Assembly (NCBI GenBank): GCA_947445035.1
Contig: CANFCK010000005.1
Span: 186,001 to 250,000 of the forward strand
Reading direction: 5' to 3'
Length of the DNA: 64,000 nucleotides
Source of the DNA: Deltaproteobacteria bacterium
Lineage (GTDB): Bacteria; Myxococcota_A; UBA796; SXON01
In this document: one piece after another, positions 44,763 through 53,433 of the stretch
Layout: every line of letters begins with the position of its first letter
Numbering within the stretch: the stretch's first letter is position 1
Program-made: the position numbers and the translations under genes
The notes under the pieces: generated by a model
What the model saw: only the letters and a program-made list of their open reading frames with translations
Told to the model about the DNA's origin: nothing
Databases searched by the model: none

Positions 44763-45310
44763 GGCGCCCCCTGCATCAACTGAAGCGTGAACCAGGCGAT
44801 GCTGGCGCTGAGCACCACCAGTCCGAGGCTTCGGCGCGAACGCCGCAAAAACTCGTCCAAGCGCTTCCGGAGGGTGGGTACGGATATCCCCACGAGCACC
44901 GCCGTCTCTTCACGCGTCATGTCATCGAAGAACAGGTGGACGACGATGCGTTGGGTGGTGTCATCTTCCGTCGACAAAAGCGCGCGGATGCGGGCATCGT
45001 CCAGACGTTCGTCGTCGGGAGTGACCTCTTCGCGGGGAACGATCTCGGCGCGACGTTCCTCGTGTTTACGATGATGGCCGCGCTGGTCACGCAGGCGGTT
45101 CAGGCACCAGTTGGTGTTGATCTGGTACAGCCAGGTCAAGGGTGAGGACTCTGATCGAAAGCCGTCACCGGCGCGCAAAACGCGGGCGAACGTCTCCTGA
45201 ACGGCATCCCCGGCTTCGGCGTCATCGCCGAGAATACCGCGGGCGCGGGCGTGCAGGACGGGGGCATAGCGCATGTACATCTCGGTGAGTTCGGCGTCGG
45301 TGATGGCCAT
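44759..45310 (-). CDS. ECF sigma factor with C-terminal membrane segment
   Basis: A 183-residue RNA polymerase sigma-70 family ECF factor. Sigma2 (about 8-80) has AVQETFARVLRA and TWLYQINTNWCLNRLRD; sigma4 (about 105-158) carries the HTH TREETAVLVGISVPTLRKRL. After sigma4 comes a hydrophobic helix at about 161-178 (SLGLVVLSASIAWFTLQL), unusual for ECF factors and suggesting membrane tethering. ATG at 45310 chosen as the family start; upstream Met codons would extend it by 21 residues. First gene of the caspase operon; the next gene overlaps by ATGA. Confidence 0.88.
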   Translation of the reverse strand: MAITDAELTEMYMRYAPVLHARARGILGDDAEAGDAVQETFARVLRAGDGFRSESSPLTWLYQINTNWCLNRLRDQRGHHRKHEERRAEIVPREEVTPDDERLDDARIRALLSTEDDTTQRIVVHLFFDDMTREETAVLVGISVPTLRKRLDEFLRRSRRSLGLVVLSASIAWFTLQLMQGAP

Positions 45311-45412
45311 CGTCCTGGCTTCGACCCCCGAGCGCCGAAACGCCGAAAGAAAATCGCGATCTCGTCCGATCACCTAACGGGGGATGATACCCGCCGCCGG
45401 TCGGAGGGGATC
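45311..45412. promoter_or_regulatory. Divergent promoter region of the caspase-operon and HTH gene
   Basis: A 102-bp spacer between the sigma factor (minus) and the HTH-like gene (plus). If the operon is autoregulated, the ECF -35/-10 sites should lie here. I could not pick a convincing pair by eye. Confidence 0.35.
45403..45409 (+). promoter_or_regulatory. Ribosome binding site GGAGGGG
   Basis: A strong purine-rich Shine-Dalgarno (GGAGGGG) a few bases before the GTG at 45413. It fixes that start over the longer open frame beginning at 45251, which would overlap the sigma gene. Confidence 0.7.
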
Positions 45413-46606
45413 GTGGAAGAGCCGCCGTGGGCGCAGGTGTTTGCCAGGGTGATCGCGGGTGAGTCGATTCGAAGCGTCGCGCTCGCGTTCGGCACCAATC
45501 CGCGTCGGGTGCGTCGCGCGTTGGCCCGGGCCGGGTTGCGAGTGGGCGGCGCGGTCGTGGGGGCGCACGGCGTCGCGGCGCTCGCGTCCCATCGGTCGCG
45601 ACTGGGAACGGCTCCTGACGCCCAGATCGCCAGAGCAGCCGGCGTCACGCCCGAAGCCGTGCAGGGCGAGCGCCGCCGAATGGGCATCGCCGCATTCCGG
45701 CCGGCTCGAAGGGCCGCGCCGCCGCCGATCACGCCGCGGGTCTTGCCACCGACCCTGGCCGCCAGGCCGCCAGTGGCCACGCCGCCGCGGATGGTCCGCC
45801 CCCCCGCCTCGCAGCGAGGCCATGACCCCGTGGTCGTGCGGAAGTCGCCCCGTGACGGCGAGGCCGTCCGTCGCATCACCGCCAGGCTGGCCGACCGGCC
45901 GGAAGCCTCGCCCGTGGCGGAGCTCCCGCCCCGCGTTGCCCGCGGCGTCACCACCTTCCGCGCCAACGAGCCGGTGCCGGTGGTGGCTCCGTTCATCCCA
46001 GCGTTCACGCCGCGGCCGCGCACCGAACGGGAGGAAGAACTCGACCGCCTCCTGTCGGTGCCCCGGCGCGATCCGGACCAGCGCAAGCGCATCGTGCGCG
46101 CGGAGACCCGGCCGTTCGAGCTGGTAAGCCGGCCGGGACCCGCAGTGACGCCGGCCCCGTCGCGTCGCAGCACCAACCCTGCGTGGCGCACGCCCGACCC
46201 TGCCGTGCTCCGCGAGCTCACTGCCCGCGCTGAGGCCGAGGCCCCGCCGGTCCGCCCCGCAGCGGCAGTGCCCGCCGGAATCCACCCTCCCGCCATCGCC
46301 ACGCCGATGGTCATGGCGGTGGTCAGGCAGGCCCGGCCGGCCCCGGCTGCGCTCCCGCCAGCTCCGGCGGTTGCCCCGCCGCCGGTGGTCGCCGCGCCGC
46401 CTGTCACCGTTAGGGTCGCCCCGGCCGCGGCGCCCCTGTCGGTCGCAACCACTGACACGTTCGCCGGCCAGGTGTGGGCGGTACACTTCGAAGGACTGAA
46501 CGAGATCGTCCACATCTGCGCCGACGATGTCGTGCAGGCCTTGGCCGTTGCGCACGCGTGGCTCCCCGCCGACTGCTTCCCGGTCGTCGCGATCGAGGCT
46601 GTGTGA
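45413..46606 (+). CDS. HTH-like protein with Pro/Arg-rich linker
   Basis: A 397-residue protein of unknown function. The N-terminus has two HTH-like tracts (VIAGESIRSVALAFGTNPRRVRRAL; DAQIARAAGVTPEAVQGERRRMG), suggesting DNA or nucleic-acid binding. A long low-complexity Pro/Ala/Arg region follows (about 90-330), then a small C-terminal domain (VWAVHFEGLNEIVHICADDVVQALAV). The start is set by the GGAGGGG site. One base separates its stop from the next gene's start. Confidence 0.62.
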   Translation: MEEPPWAQVFARVIAGESIRSVALAFGTNPRRVRRALARAGLRVGGAVVGAHGVAALASHRSRLGTAPDAQIARAAGVTPEAVQGERRRMGIAAFRPARRAAPPPITPRVLPPTLAARPPVATPPRMVRPPASQRGHDPVVVRKSPRDGEAVRRITARLADRPEASPVAELPPRVARGVTTFRANEPVPVVAPFIPAFTPRPRTEREEELDRLLSVPRRDPDQRKRIVRAETRPFELVSRPGPAVTPAPSRRSTNPAWRTPDPAVLRELTARAEAEAPPVRPAAAVPAGIHPPAIATPMVMAVVRQARPAPAALPPAPAVAPPPVVAAPPVTVRVAPAAAPLSVATTDTFAGQVWAVHFEGLNEIVHICADDVVQALAVAHAWLPADCFPVVAIEAV

Positions 46607-46607
46607 C

Positions 46608-47921
46608 ATGACGCGCTTCCACAGCGGCCGACTCCGCAAAGCGCTGATCGTGGAGAGCCCCGACGGTGTTTTGGACACCCTCCTGAGGGCGGAAGGCATT
46701 CTCGTCGATCGCCGCGACGAAGTGCCGGACGAGGCCACGCTGGGCCGCTGGCTCGCCGAGGGCGGCCACGACGTGCTGTTCAAGCGCAGCCGGGTGCCGG
46801 TGACACGCGGCGTCGTGGCCGCGGCGCCGTGTTTGGCGGTGGTACAGCTGTGTTGCATCGGCGACGACAGCGTCGACAAACAAGCCTGCGCCGACCACGG
46901 CGTGCTCGTCTTCAACGACCCCGTCAGCAACGGCCGCAGCGTGGTGGAGCTCGCCATCGGCCATTTGATTGCCCTGTCGCGACGGCTCTACGAAACCTAC
47001 GACCACACCCGCCTTGGCGGCTTCGACAAGTCGCAGAGCGAACGTTTCGAGATTCAGGGCCGGGTGCTCGGGGTGCTCGGGCTCGGCAACATCGGCCGGG
47101 CGACAGCGCGGGCGGCAGAAGCGCTGGGGATGCGCATCCTGTTTCACGACACACGGGAGGTTGCCCGGGAGGTCGGACTGGAGATGGGGTGGCAAGCCGT
47201 CGCCACCATCGACGAACTGTTTCGCAAGTCCGACGCGATCACGGTCCACCTCAGCGCCGAAGATGTGCGGGGACACAGCAATCGCGCGATCCTCACGCGC
47301 CAAACGTTCGCGCAGCTGGCCGCCGACCGACCCGGCGACTCCCCTCGCCTGTTCATCAACCTCGCCCGGGGTTTTTTGTACGACCCGACCGACCTGCTCG
47401 CCGCCATCGCCGCCCGCGAGGTCGCGCGCGCCGCGGTCGATGTCTACCCGGAAGAGCCGCGCGGGACCGGCCCGTGGACCAACCCCTACGCCGCCGAACC
47501 CAGGGTTGCGACCACCCCCCACCTGGGCGCCGCGACGCTGGACGCCCAACCGCGGATTGCACGGCGTGTGGCCCAGACGGTGCGAGGTGTCTCCCGTGGC
47601 GGCGCCATTCGCGACTGCGTGTTCCGCCCGCGGCTTACGTTGGGACTCAACGAGCTCGAGCCCGGAAATGCCCTGGTATCGGTGGTGCACAGCACGGTCC
47701 GCGGCACCCGGAAGGCGATCCAGGACGCGGTCTTCGAAGCCGGCGTCAGCAACCTCTCGACCGTCCACCAGGACTTCGAAGAGTTCGGCGTGGCCTACGA
47801 TCTGCTGGCGCTCGACCGGCCGCTGTCGGACTCGCAACTCAAGCGGATCGCGGCCGACGCGGCGGCCCTGACTGGAGACAAAAACACCGTGCGTTCGCTC
47901 CGACAGATGCTCGTGGAATAG
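46608..47921 (+). CDS. D-3-phosphoglycerate dehydrogenase-like protein
   Basis: A 437-residue D-isomer 2-hydroxyacid dehydrogenase. NAD-binding GLGNIGRATARAAEALGM is intact; catalytic Arg in FINLARGFL and His in TPHLGAAT are kept. The C-terminal 90 residues form a small ACT-like domain (NALVSVVHSTVRGTRKAIQDAVFEAGVSNL), as in many phosphoglycerate dehydrogenases of serine synthesis. The SNGRSVVELAIGHLIALSRRL segment is SerA-like. Function as SerA is probable, but an unusual substrate cannot be excluded. ATG placed one base after the HTH gene. Confidence 0.82.
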   Translation: MTRFHSGRLRKALIVESPDGVLDTLLRAEGILVDRRDEVPDEATLGRWLAEGGHDVLFKRSRVPVTRGVVAAAPCLAVVQLCCIGDDSVDKQACADHGVLVFNDPVSNGRSVVELAIGHLIALSRRLYETYDHTRLGGFDKSQSERFEIQGRVLGVLGLGNIGRATARAAEALGMRILFHDTREVAREVGLEMGWQAVATIDELFRKSDAITVHLSAEDVRGHSNRAILTRQTFAQLAADRPGDSPRLFINLARGFLYDPTDLLAAIAAREVARAAVDVYPEEPRGTGPWTNPYAAEPRVATTPHLGAATLDAQPRIARRVAQTVRGVSRGGAIRDCVFRPRLTLGLNELEPGNALVSVVHSTVRGTRKAIQDAVFEAGVSNLSTVHQDFEEFGVAYDLLALDRPLSDSQLKRIAADAAALTGDKNTVRSLRQMLVE

Positions 47922-47922
47922 C

Positions 47923-48993
47923 GTGGCGACGCCACCGCCGCTCTGGCCCCCGCACCTCGACGCGCGCTACGTTCGCGCCCTGGCAGTTGAGTGGCGCCGA
48001 TTCAACCAGGTCCAACTCAAGGGGGCTCTCCGACCGCCCACCTTCGAACTGACGGATTCCATCCGCCACCTTGGCGTCTGGCAACCGGGCAGCCGAACCA
48101 TCGGGATCGCGCGGGCGTTGGTGCACGGGCAGCCCTGGGGCGTGGTCGCCGAGGTGCTCCGCCACGAGATCGCGCATCAGTACGCCCACGAAGTGCTCGG
48201 CGCCACCGACGAAACGTCTCACGGGGCCGCGTTCCGTCAGGTGTGTGCTCGCTTCGGCATCGACCCGGCCGCTGCCGGGATGCCCACGCCGTCGGATGCC
48301 GACGCCCGCATCCACCGCCGCGTGGAAAAACTCTTGGCGTTGGCAGGCAGCCAGAACCGGCATGAGGCCGGCGCGGCGATGAACGAAGCGCGGCGGCTGC
48401 TCCTGGTCCACAACCTCGGCGCACCGCCGCAGAACTACGGTTGGCGGCATCTGGGCACCCCGTCCGGACGCATCCAACCGTGGAAGAAACAGCTCGCATC
48501 GCTCTTGAGCGAACATTTCTTCGTCGAGACGCTGTGGGTGCGTGTGTACCGCGTGGCCTCGGATGCCTGGCGCCCGGTCCTTGAGATCTGCGGCACCCGC
48601 GGCAACGTCGAAATCGCGGCGTGGGTGCATGACTGGCTCGCGGAGACCGCCGAGCGGCTGTGGCTCCAGGATCGCGGCGCGCTCGGCCTTTCGGGGGTCA
48701 GCGAGCACGCGCACTACCTCGGCGGGGTGGTGCGCGGGTTCTCCGAGCGGCTCCGCGAAGGCGCGAAGCGCTGCCAGGAGGAGGGGCTGGTCTGGGTGGG
48801 CGATCCGGGCGTGAAGACCTTCATCGGTGAACGCCACGGGCGCCTCCGCATGGTGACCTACTGGGTTCCGCGCGGGGACGCCGCGACCGCAGCGGGCCTG
48901 GCCCAGGGACGGGAGTTGATCCTTCATCGCCCGGTCCGGGGCAGCAGCGGCGGTTCGGGGAAGATGATCGGGGTCAAGGGGACGAGGGGCTAG
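47923..48993 (+). CDS. SprT-like metallopeptidase with DUF2786-like part
   Basis: A 356-residue protein. The zinc-metallopeptidase motif HEIAHQYAHE (81-90) with a third His near 100 (TSHGAAF) resembles SprT/SprTN-family domains. It is followed by a DUF2786-like segment (RVEKLLALAGSQNRHEAGAAMNEARRLLLVHNL). The combination is known from some bacterial proteins but its role is not established; DNA-protein crosslink repair is a possibility for the SprT part. The GTG start directly follows the dehydrogenase stop. Confidence 0.75.
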   Translation: MATPPPLWPPHLDARYVRALAVEWRRFNQVQLKGALRPPTFELTDSIRHLGVWQPGSRTIGIARALVHGQPWGVVAEVLRHEIAHQYAHEVLGATDETSHGAAFRQVCARFGIDPAAAGMPTPSDADARIHRRVEKLLALAGSQNRHEAGAAMNEARRLLLVHNLGAPPQNYGWRHLGTPSGRIQPWKKQLASLLSEHFFVETLWVRVYRVASDAWRPVLEICGTRGNVEIAAWVHDWLAETAERLWLQDRGALGLSGVSEHAHYLGGVVRGFSERLREGAKRCQEEGLVWVGDPGVKTFIGERHGRLRMVTYWVPRGDAATAAGLAQGRELILHRPVRGSSGGSGKMIGVKGTRG

Positions 48994-49031
48994 GGTCGTA
49001 GGGTCTGGCTACGCCGGGTTAGGTTCTCCCT

Positions 49032-49871
49032 GTGCCGACCATTGCCTTTGTGACCGACCGCGTGCGCCCCCTGGGGGTGTCAGACGACCATCTGGTGCTT
49101 CCGGCGTTGGCGGCGCTCGGGGTGGCGGTGGTCTTTGTCCCGTGGGAGGACGCCCGCCCTCGGCCAGACGTCGCGGCGTGGGTGGTGCGCTCGCCCTGGA
49201 ACTATGCCACGGCCCTCTCGCCCTTTCTCGAGACGCTGGCACCCTTGGCACCCCTACACAACGCCTTTGACCTGGTGCGTTGGAATAGCGACAAACGCTA
49301 TCTGTTCGAGCTGGCCGAAGCCGGAGCGCCGATCGTGCCCAGCGTGGTCGCGCCGCGCGACGCCCTCGCCGCGATCGCTGAATCCACCGGCTTCGCGGAG
49401 CTCGTGGTCAAGCCGCTGGTCTCCGCCGGGGGGAGCAACACACGCCGCGTTCGCGCTGAGAACCTTGATGATGAGGACATTTTCGCGGGCCTGCCCGAGG
49501 GCGAGTACCTGGTGCAGCCGTTCTTGGACGACGTGCTCGCGGGGGGCGAGGTCTCTTGTGTTTTTTTCGAGGGTGCATTCAGCCACGCGGTGCGCAAGCG
49601 TCCGCAGGCGGGGAACTTCCTCGTGCAGGAAGAACACGGGGGCAGCACCGTTGCGGTGGATGTCAGCGCAGAGCTGATCGCAGCCAGTGAGGACGTGCTG
49701 ACCGCCGCGCCCGCCGTCGGACTCTACGCCCGCGTCGACTGGATCGAAACCCGCCGCGGGCCCCGCCTCGTTGAGTTGGAGCTCATCGAGCCCGAGCTGT
49801 ACCTCCGCGCCCACCCCCAGGCGCCGGCCCGGTTCGCCGCCGCGATCCTGCGCCGCTTGGAGCAAGGTTGA
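49032..49871 (+). CDS. ATP-grasp domain protein
   Basis: A 279-residue ATP-grasp-fold protein. The central part has the typical elements: VVKPLVSAGGSNTRRV (ATP-binding Lys and loop), EYLVQPFLDDVLAGGEVSCVFF, and a terminal metal-binding RLVELELIEPELYLR. Such enzymes join a carboxylate to an amine or thiol with ATP; the substrate cannot be told. GTG start. It overlaps the GHMP kinase gene by TTGA, so the two likely act in one small pathway. Confidence 0.82.
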   Translation: MPTIAFVTDRVRPLGVSDDHLVLPALAALGVAVVFVPWEDARPRPDVAAWVVRSPWNYATALSPFLETLAPLAPLHNAFDLVRWNSDKRYLFELAEAGAPIVPSVVAPRDALAAIAESTGFAELVVKPLVSAGGSNTRRVRAENLDDEDIFAGLPEGEYLVQPFLDDVLAGGEVSCVFFEGAFSHAVRKRPQAGNFLVQEEHGGSTVAVDVSAELIAASEDVLTAAPAVGLYARVDWIETRRGPRLVELELIEPELYLRAHPQAPARFAAAILRRLEQG

Positions 49872-50851
49872 GCTCTGCCCCGGGCCGCATCTGCCTCGTC
49901 GGCGAACACAACGATTGGGCCGGCGGCGCCGCGATCGTCGTGCCCATGGACCGCTATGTCCGCGTGCGGGCGCGGCCGGCGGCGGGGCTGAGCGCCACGG
50001 CGGTGCTCGACGGGCAGGCCCTTTCCTGGCGCGTTGGCGACGCGCCGGGCGCGCTGCTTTTCGTTCCCGCCGTCGCCCAGGTCGTGGCCGAGGCCTGGGG
50101 GGTCACGATGAAAGCCAACGTCCACATCGAGGGGGAGCTGCCCGCCGGGCGAGGCTTCTCTTCGTCAGCCGCGGTGTGCGTCGCGTTGGTGCGCGCGTTC
50201 GCAGAGCTGACCGGGAGGGAGGTCAGCGTGTCCGAAGCGGCGGAGCTGGCCTATCGGGCCGAGCACGACATCTGCGGCATCGGCTGCGGGCGCCTGGACC
50301 CGTTGGCGTGCGCCTGGGCCACGCCGCTGTACCTGCGCTTTTCTGGCGACGAGGTCGATGTGGAGCCGCTCCCGGCGCACCTCAGCCTCGCCGTCGGAAG
50401 CTTCCGCGCCCCGCGTGACACCGCGGCGATCCTCGCCACCCTGGGCCGCCACCACCGCGGCGAGGTCGCCATTCGCGACTGGGAAGGCGTCCGCCGCGTC
50501 GGTGCGGTCCGCGGCGCGCTCGATGGCTTCTGCGAGCAGGCGCGCCACTCGAAAGAAGCGCTCCTCAATGGTGACACCCGCGCGCTCGGCGCCTCGATGA
50601 ACGTGTGTCAAGACATCTACGAAGAAGAGCTCATGCCCGCGTTCGCCGAGCTTCGGGCGCCCGGGCTGGTGCGCGCGGTTCGGGCGCTCCGCACAGCAGG
50701 CGCGCTCGGCGCCAAGTTCTCCGGCGCGGGCGGCGACGCCTCGGTGATCGGGCTCTACGCGCCCGATGATCCCGCGGTGGCGGGAGGGGTGGCGGCGCTC
50801 GACGGGCTGGGAATCGATGCGTTTGCGATGGATGTCTGGTGTAGTGTTTGA
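49868..50851 (+). CDS. GHMP family kinase (galactokinase-like)
   Basis: A 327-residue small-molecule kinase. All three GHMP motifs are present: PGRICLVGEHNDW near the start, PAGRGFSSSAAV in the glycine-rich ATP loop, and GAKFSGAGGDASVIG near the C-terminus. The first motif is closest to galactokinase/sugar kinase branches. Coupled to an ATP-grasp gene, which suggests metabolism of a phosphorylated sugar or an acid derivative rather than plain galactose use. TTG start overlapping the previous stop. Convergent with lysine-pathway gene. Confidence 0.82.
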   Translation: MSSAPGRICLVGEHNDWAGGAAIVVPMDRYVRVRARPAAGLSATAVLDGQALSWRVGDAPGALLFVPAVAQVVAEAWGVTMKANVHIEGELPAGRGFSSSAAVCVALVRAFAELTGREVSVSEAAELAYRAEHDICGIGCGRLDPLACAWATPLYLRFSGDEVDVEPLPAHLSLAVGSFRAPRDTAAILATLGRHHRGEVAIRDWEGVRRVGAVRGALDGFCEQARHSKEALLNGDTRALGASMNVCQDIYEEELMPAFAELRAPGLVRAVRALRTAGALGAKFSGAGGDASVIGLYAPDDPAVAGGVAALDGLGIDAFAMDVWCSV

Positions 50852-50860
50852 GGGGGTTCG

Positions 50861-53383
50861 CTACCCCAAGACAACGCTCCCCGGCAGCGGCCTTGAGTTG
50901 TACGTCGACGCCATCGCCAGCCCGTACGCCCCCGCCAGGCCGATGAGCAGCACGTCGCCTTCGTGCGGATCGACCAGGGTGCGGTCGCGACCGAGCACAT
51001 CCGCCGACTCGCAGATCGGCCCGACGATGTCACATCGGACGCCCGGTCCCTCCCGTCGGCTCAGGTTCACGATCGGATGCCACGAGCCGTAGAGCGCGGG
51101 CCGCAGCAGGGCGTTCATGCCGGCGTCGACGCCAACAAAACAGCGGTCGCCCTTTTGCCGGACCTGATTCACCCTCACCAGCAGAGCACCGGCCTCGGCC
51201 ACCAAGAAGCGGCCCGGCTCCATCCACAGCTCCAGGCCCGTCTCGGCGGCCCGGAACGGCGCCAGGGACGCAGCCAGCGCCCGCAGATCGAGGCGAGCAT
51301 CGCCGGGGCGGTAGGGCACGCCGAGGCCGCCACCGAGGTCGAGGATGCGGAGGTCGGGGAGCACGTCGCGGAAGCCGAGGAGAAACTTCGCCGTCTCAGC
51401 CCACGCGCCCGGATCGCTGACACCGCTGCCGACGTGGGCGTGAACTCCAACGATGCGGGCACCCACCGATGAAGCGAGCGCGCTGAGCGCGGCCACGCGG
51501 TCCGGCAACACGCCGAATTTCGACTCGCCACCCGCAGTGCGGACGTGGCGATGGTGGCCGCGCCCTTCGCCCGGATCGATGCGCAGGAGCACGTCCTGCC
51601 CGCCGAAGAGGTCTGGCCAGGCCAAAAGCGGGTAGTCGCTGTCGACGGTCACCACCGCCCCGGCCTGAAGCGCCGCGAGGTACTCCTGGCGGGAAGCGAC
51701 GTTCGGGGTGAACAAGAGCGGCGCACCCGGAGCAGCAGCCTGCGCCAGCGCGATCTCGCCCGCCGACACACACTCCAGGCCAAGCCCAACCTCGGCGAGG
51801 GTCGCCACGACGTCGGGGAGCGGGCAGGCCTTCATCGCGAAATAAACCCGGTCGATCGGAAGGCTCTTGAGGAGCGCCGCCTGCTGACGAACCACGGCGA
51901 GGTCGTGGACGTACACCGGCGTTTCCGCCGCCGCCGCCGCCAAGAGTGTGTCGCGACGTGTGCCCCACCACTCCGGCGTCGCCAGCGCCGCTGGGCGCCA
52001 GGCGGGACCGAGGTCGGCGGCATCCCCGCCCTCCAAAAGGCGCTGGTGCAGCGACAAGACCAATCGCGCCGCCTGATCCTCGTCCACGACAAAGGTGAGG
52101 TTCAGGTCGCTCGCCGCCTGGGACACGAGGTGGATGCGATGCTCCGCGAACGCTTCCAGCGCGGGCCCAATCTGGTGGAGGATGGAACGAATCGCCCGGC
52201 CGACGAGGCTGACGGCCGCGCAAGGACCGATCACGCGCACCGAACACATCGCGCCCAACTCGGCGACAACGGCATCCACAACGCGGGAGTCCAACGCATT
52301 GGCCAGCGAGTCCAGCGAGACCGTGACGTTGGTTTCACTTGTCGCTACGAGGTCCACGGAGAGCCCATGTTTGGCCAAGACGGCAAACGCGCGCGCCAGG
52401 AAACCCGGTTCCTGCCACATCCCCAGGGTTTCCATCGACACCAGAACGATGCCGTTGCGCGCAGCGATCGCGCGAACGCGAGCGCCCGGTGTGGCCTCCG
52501 GGCCGAGCACGGTGCCTTCGAGTTCGGGCTCTGCGGTGGAGCGTATCCACAAGGGAATTCCGGCGTCGCGACAGGGCGCGATGGAGCGGGGGTGCAAGAC
52601 TTTGGCCCCAGTGGCGGCGAGCTCCTGGGCCTCGTCGAACTGTAGGCGGCGCAACAGACGAGCGTGCGGCACCACTCGCGGGTCTGCGGTGTACATGCCG
52701 GCGACGTCGGTCCAGATTTCCAGTCGGGCCGCCGAGAGCATGGCCGCGAGGTAAGCGGCGGACGTGTCAGACCCACCGCGCCCCAAAAGCACCGTGTGGC
52801 CCGCCGCGTCGTGTGCCACGAACCCCTGCGTGAGTGCCCCCGCTGCCAAACGGTGCGCCAGCGCCGCATTCGCAGCATAGGTGCAGGTCGCCGACAGGTA
52901 GTGTCGGGCCTCGTTGGCGCCCGCCTCGCTGGTGAGCAGCTCGCGCGCGTCTTGCCACTCGATCGCGACGTCCTGGCCGTGCAGGAAGGCCGCTCCCAAC
53001 CGCGTCGCCATCAGCTCGCCCGAAGCCATCACCCGGGCCTGAAGCCGGGGCCCGAACTCGCCCAAGAGCGCCACGCCGTTGGCCACGCGCTCGATGTCAG
53101 CCAGCTCCACCGCCACCAGCTCCGGCACAACGCCGAGTTCGCCGGCGAGGGTCTGATGCTTGGTCCGGATCGCGGCGAGCGTGCTTGCGTGGGTGCCGGC
53201 CACCGCTTCCGGAAGCAAACGCTCCAGCAGGTTCGAGACCCCGCTGACCGCACTGCACACCACCACCGGACAGAAGCCCTCGCTCCTCCGGCTGCGAATC
53301 AGCCCCCCGATCGCCTCCCACCGCGACCGCGACGACACGCTGGTCCCGCCGAATTTCAACACCACGAACGGGGGGGGCGACAT
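50861..53383 (-). CDS. Bifunctional aspartate kinase / diaminopimelate decarboxylase
   Basis: An 840-residue fusion of the first and last steps of lysine synthesis. The LysC half opens with VVLKFGGTSV (Lys10) and ends with ACT domains (VSMETLGMWQEPGFLARAFAVL, IGPCAAVSLVGRAI). The LysA half starts near residue 470 (TPVYVHDLAVV); the PLP Lys is in YFAMKACPLPDVV, and HAHVGSGVSDP, DLGGGLGVPY and ECVSAGEI are alanine-racemase-fold motifs. Start at 53383. Same-protein location could couple feedback control to product formation. Confidence 0.93.
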   Translation of the reverse strand: MSPPPFVVLKFGGTSVSSRSRWEAIGGLIRSRRSEGFCPVVVCSAVSGVSNLLERLLPEAVAGTHASTLAAIRTKHQTLAGELGVVPELVAVELADIERVANGVALLGEFGPRLQARVMASGELMATRLGAAFLHGQDVAIEWQDARELLTSEAGANEARHYLSATCTYAANAALAHRLAAGALTQGFVAHDAAGHTVLLGRGGSDTSAAYLAAMLSAARLEIWTDVAGMYTADPRVVPHARLLRRLQFDEAQELAATGAKVLHPRSIAPCRDAGIPLWIRSTAEPELEGTVLGPEATPGARVRAIAARNGIVLVSMETLGMWQEPGFLARAFAVLAKHGLSVDLVATSETNVTVSLDSLANALDSRVVDAVVAELGAMCSVRVIGPCAAVSLVGRAIRSILHQIGPALEAFAEHRIHLVSQAASDLNLTFVVDEDQAARLVLSLHQRLLEGGDAADLGPAWRPAALATPEWWGTRRDTLLAAAAAETPVYVHDLAVVRQQAALLKSLPIDRVYFAMKACPLPDVVATLAEVGLGLECVSAGEIALAQAAAPGAPLLFTPNVASRQEYLAALQAGAVVTVDSDYPLLAWPDLFGGQDVLLRIDPGEGRGHHRHVRTAGGESKFGVLPDRVAALSALASSVGARIVGVHAHVGSGVSDPGAWAETAKFLLGFRDVLPDLRILDLGGGLGVPYRPGDARLDLRALAASLAPFRAAETGLELWMEPGRFLVAEAGALLVRVNQVRQKGDRCFVGVDAGMNALLRPALYGSWHPIVNLSRREGPGVRCDIVGPICESADVLGRDRTLVDPHEGDVLLIGLAGAYGLAMASTYNSRPLPGSVVLG

Positions 53384-53433
53384 CGCCGGGGCGTATCCCC
53401 GGACGGTGAGGCGGCCATGATACAGCTCTGCTG

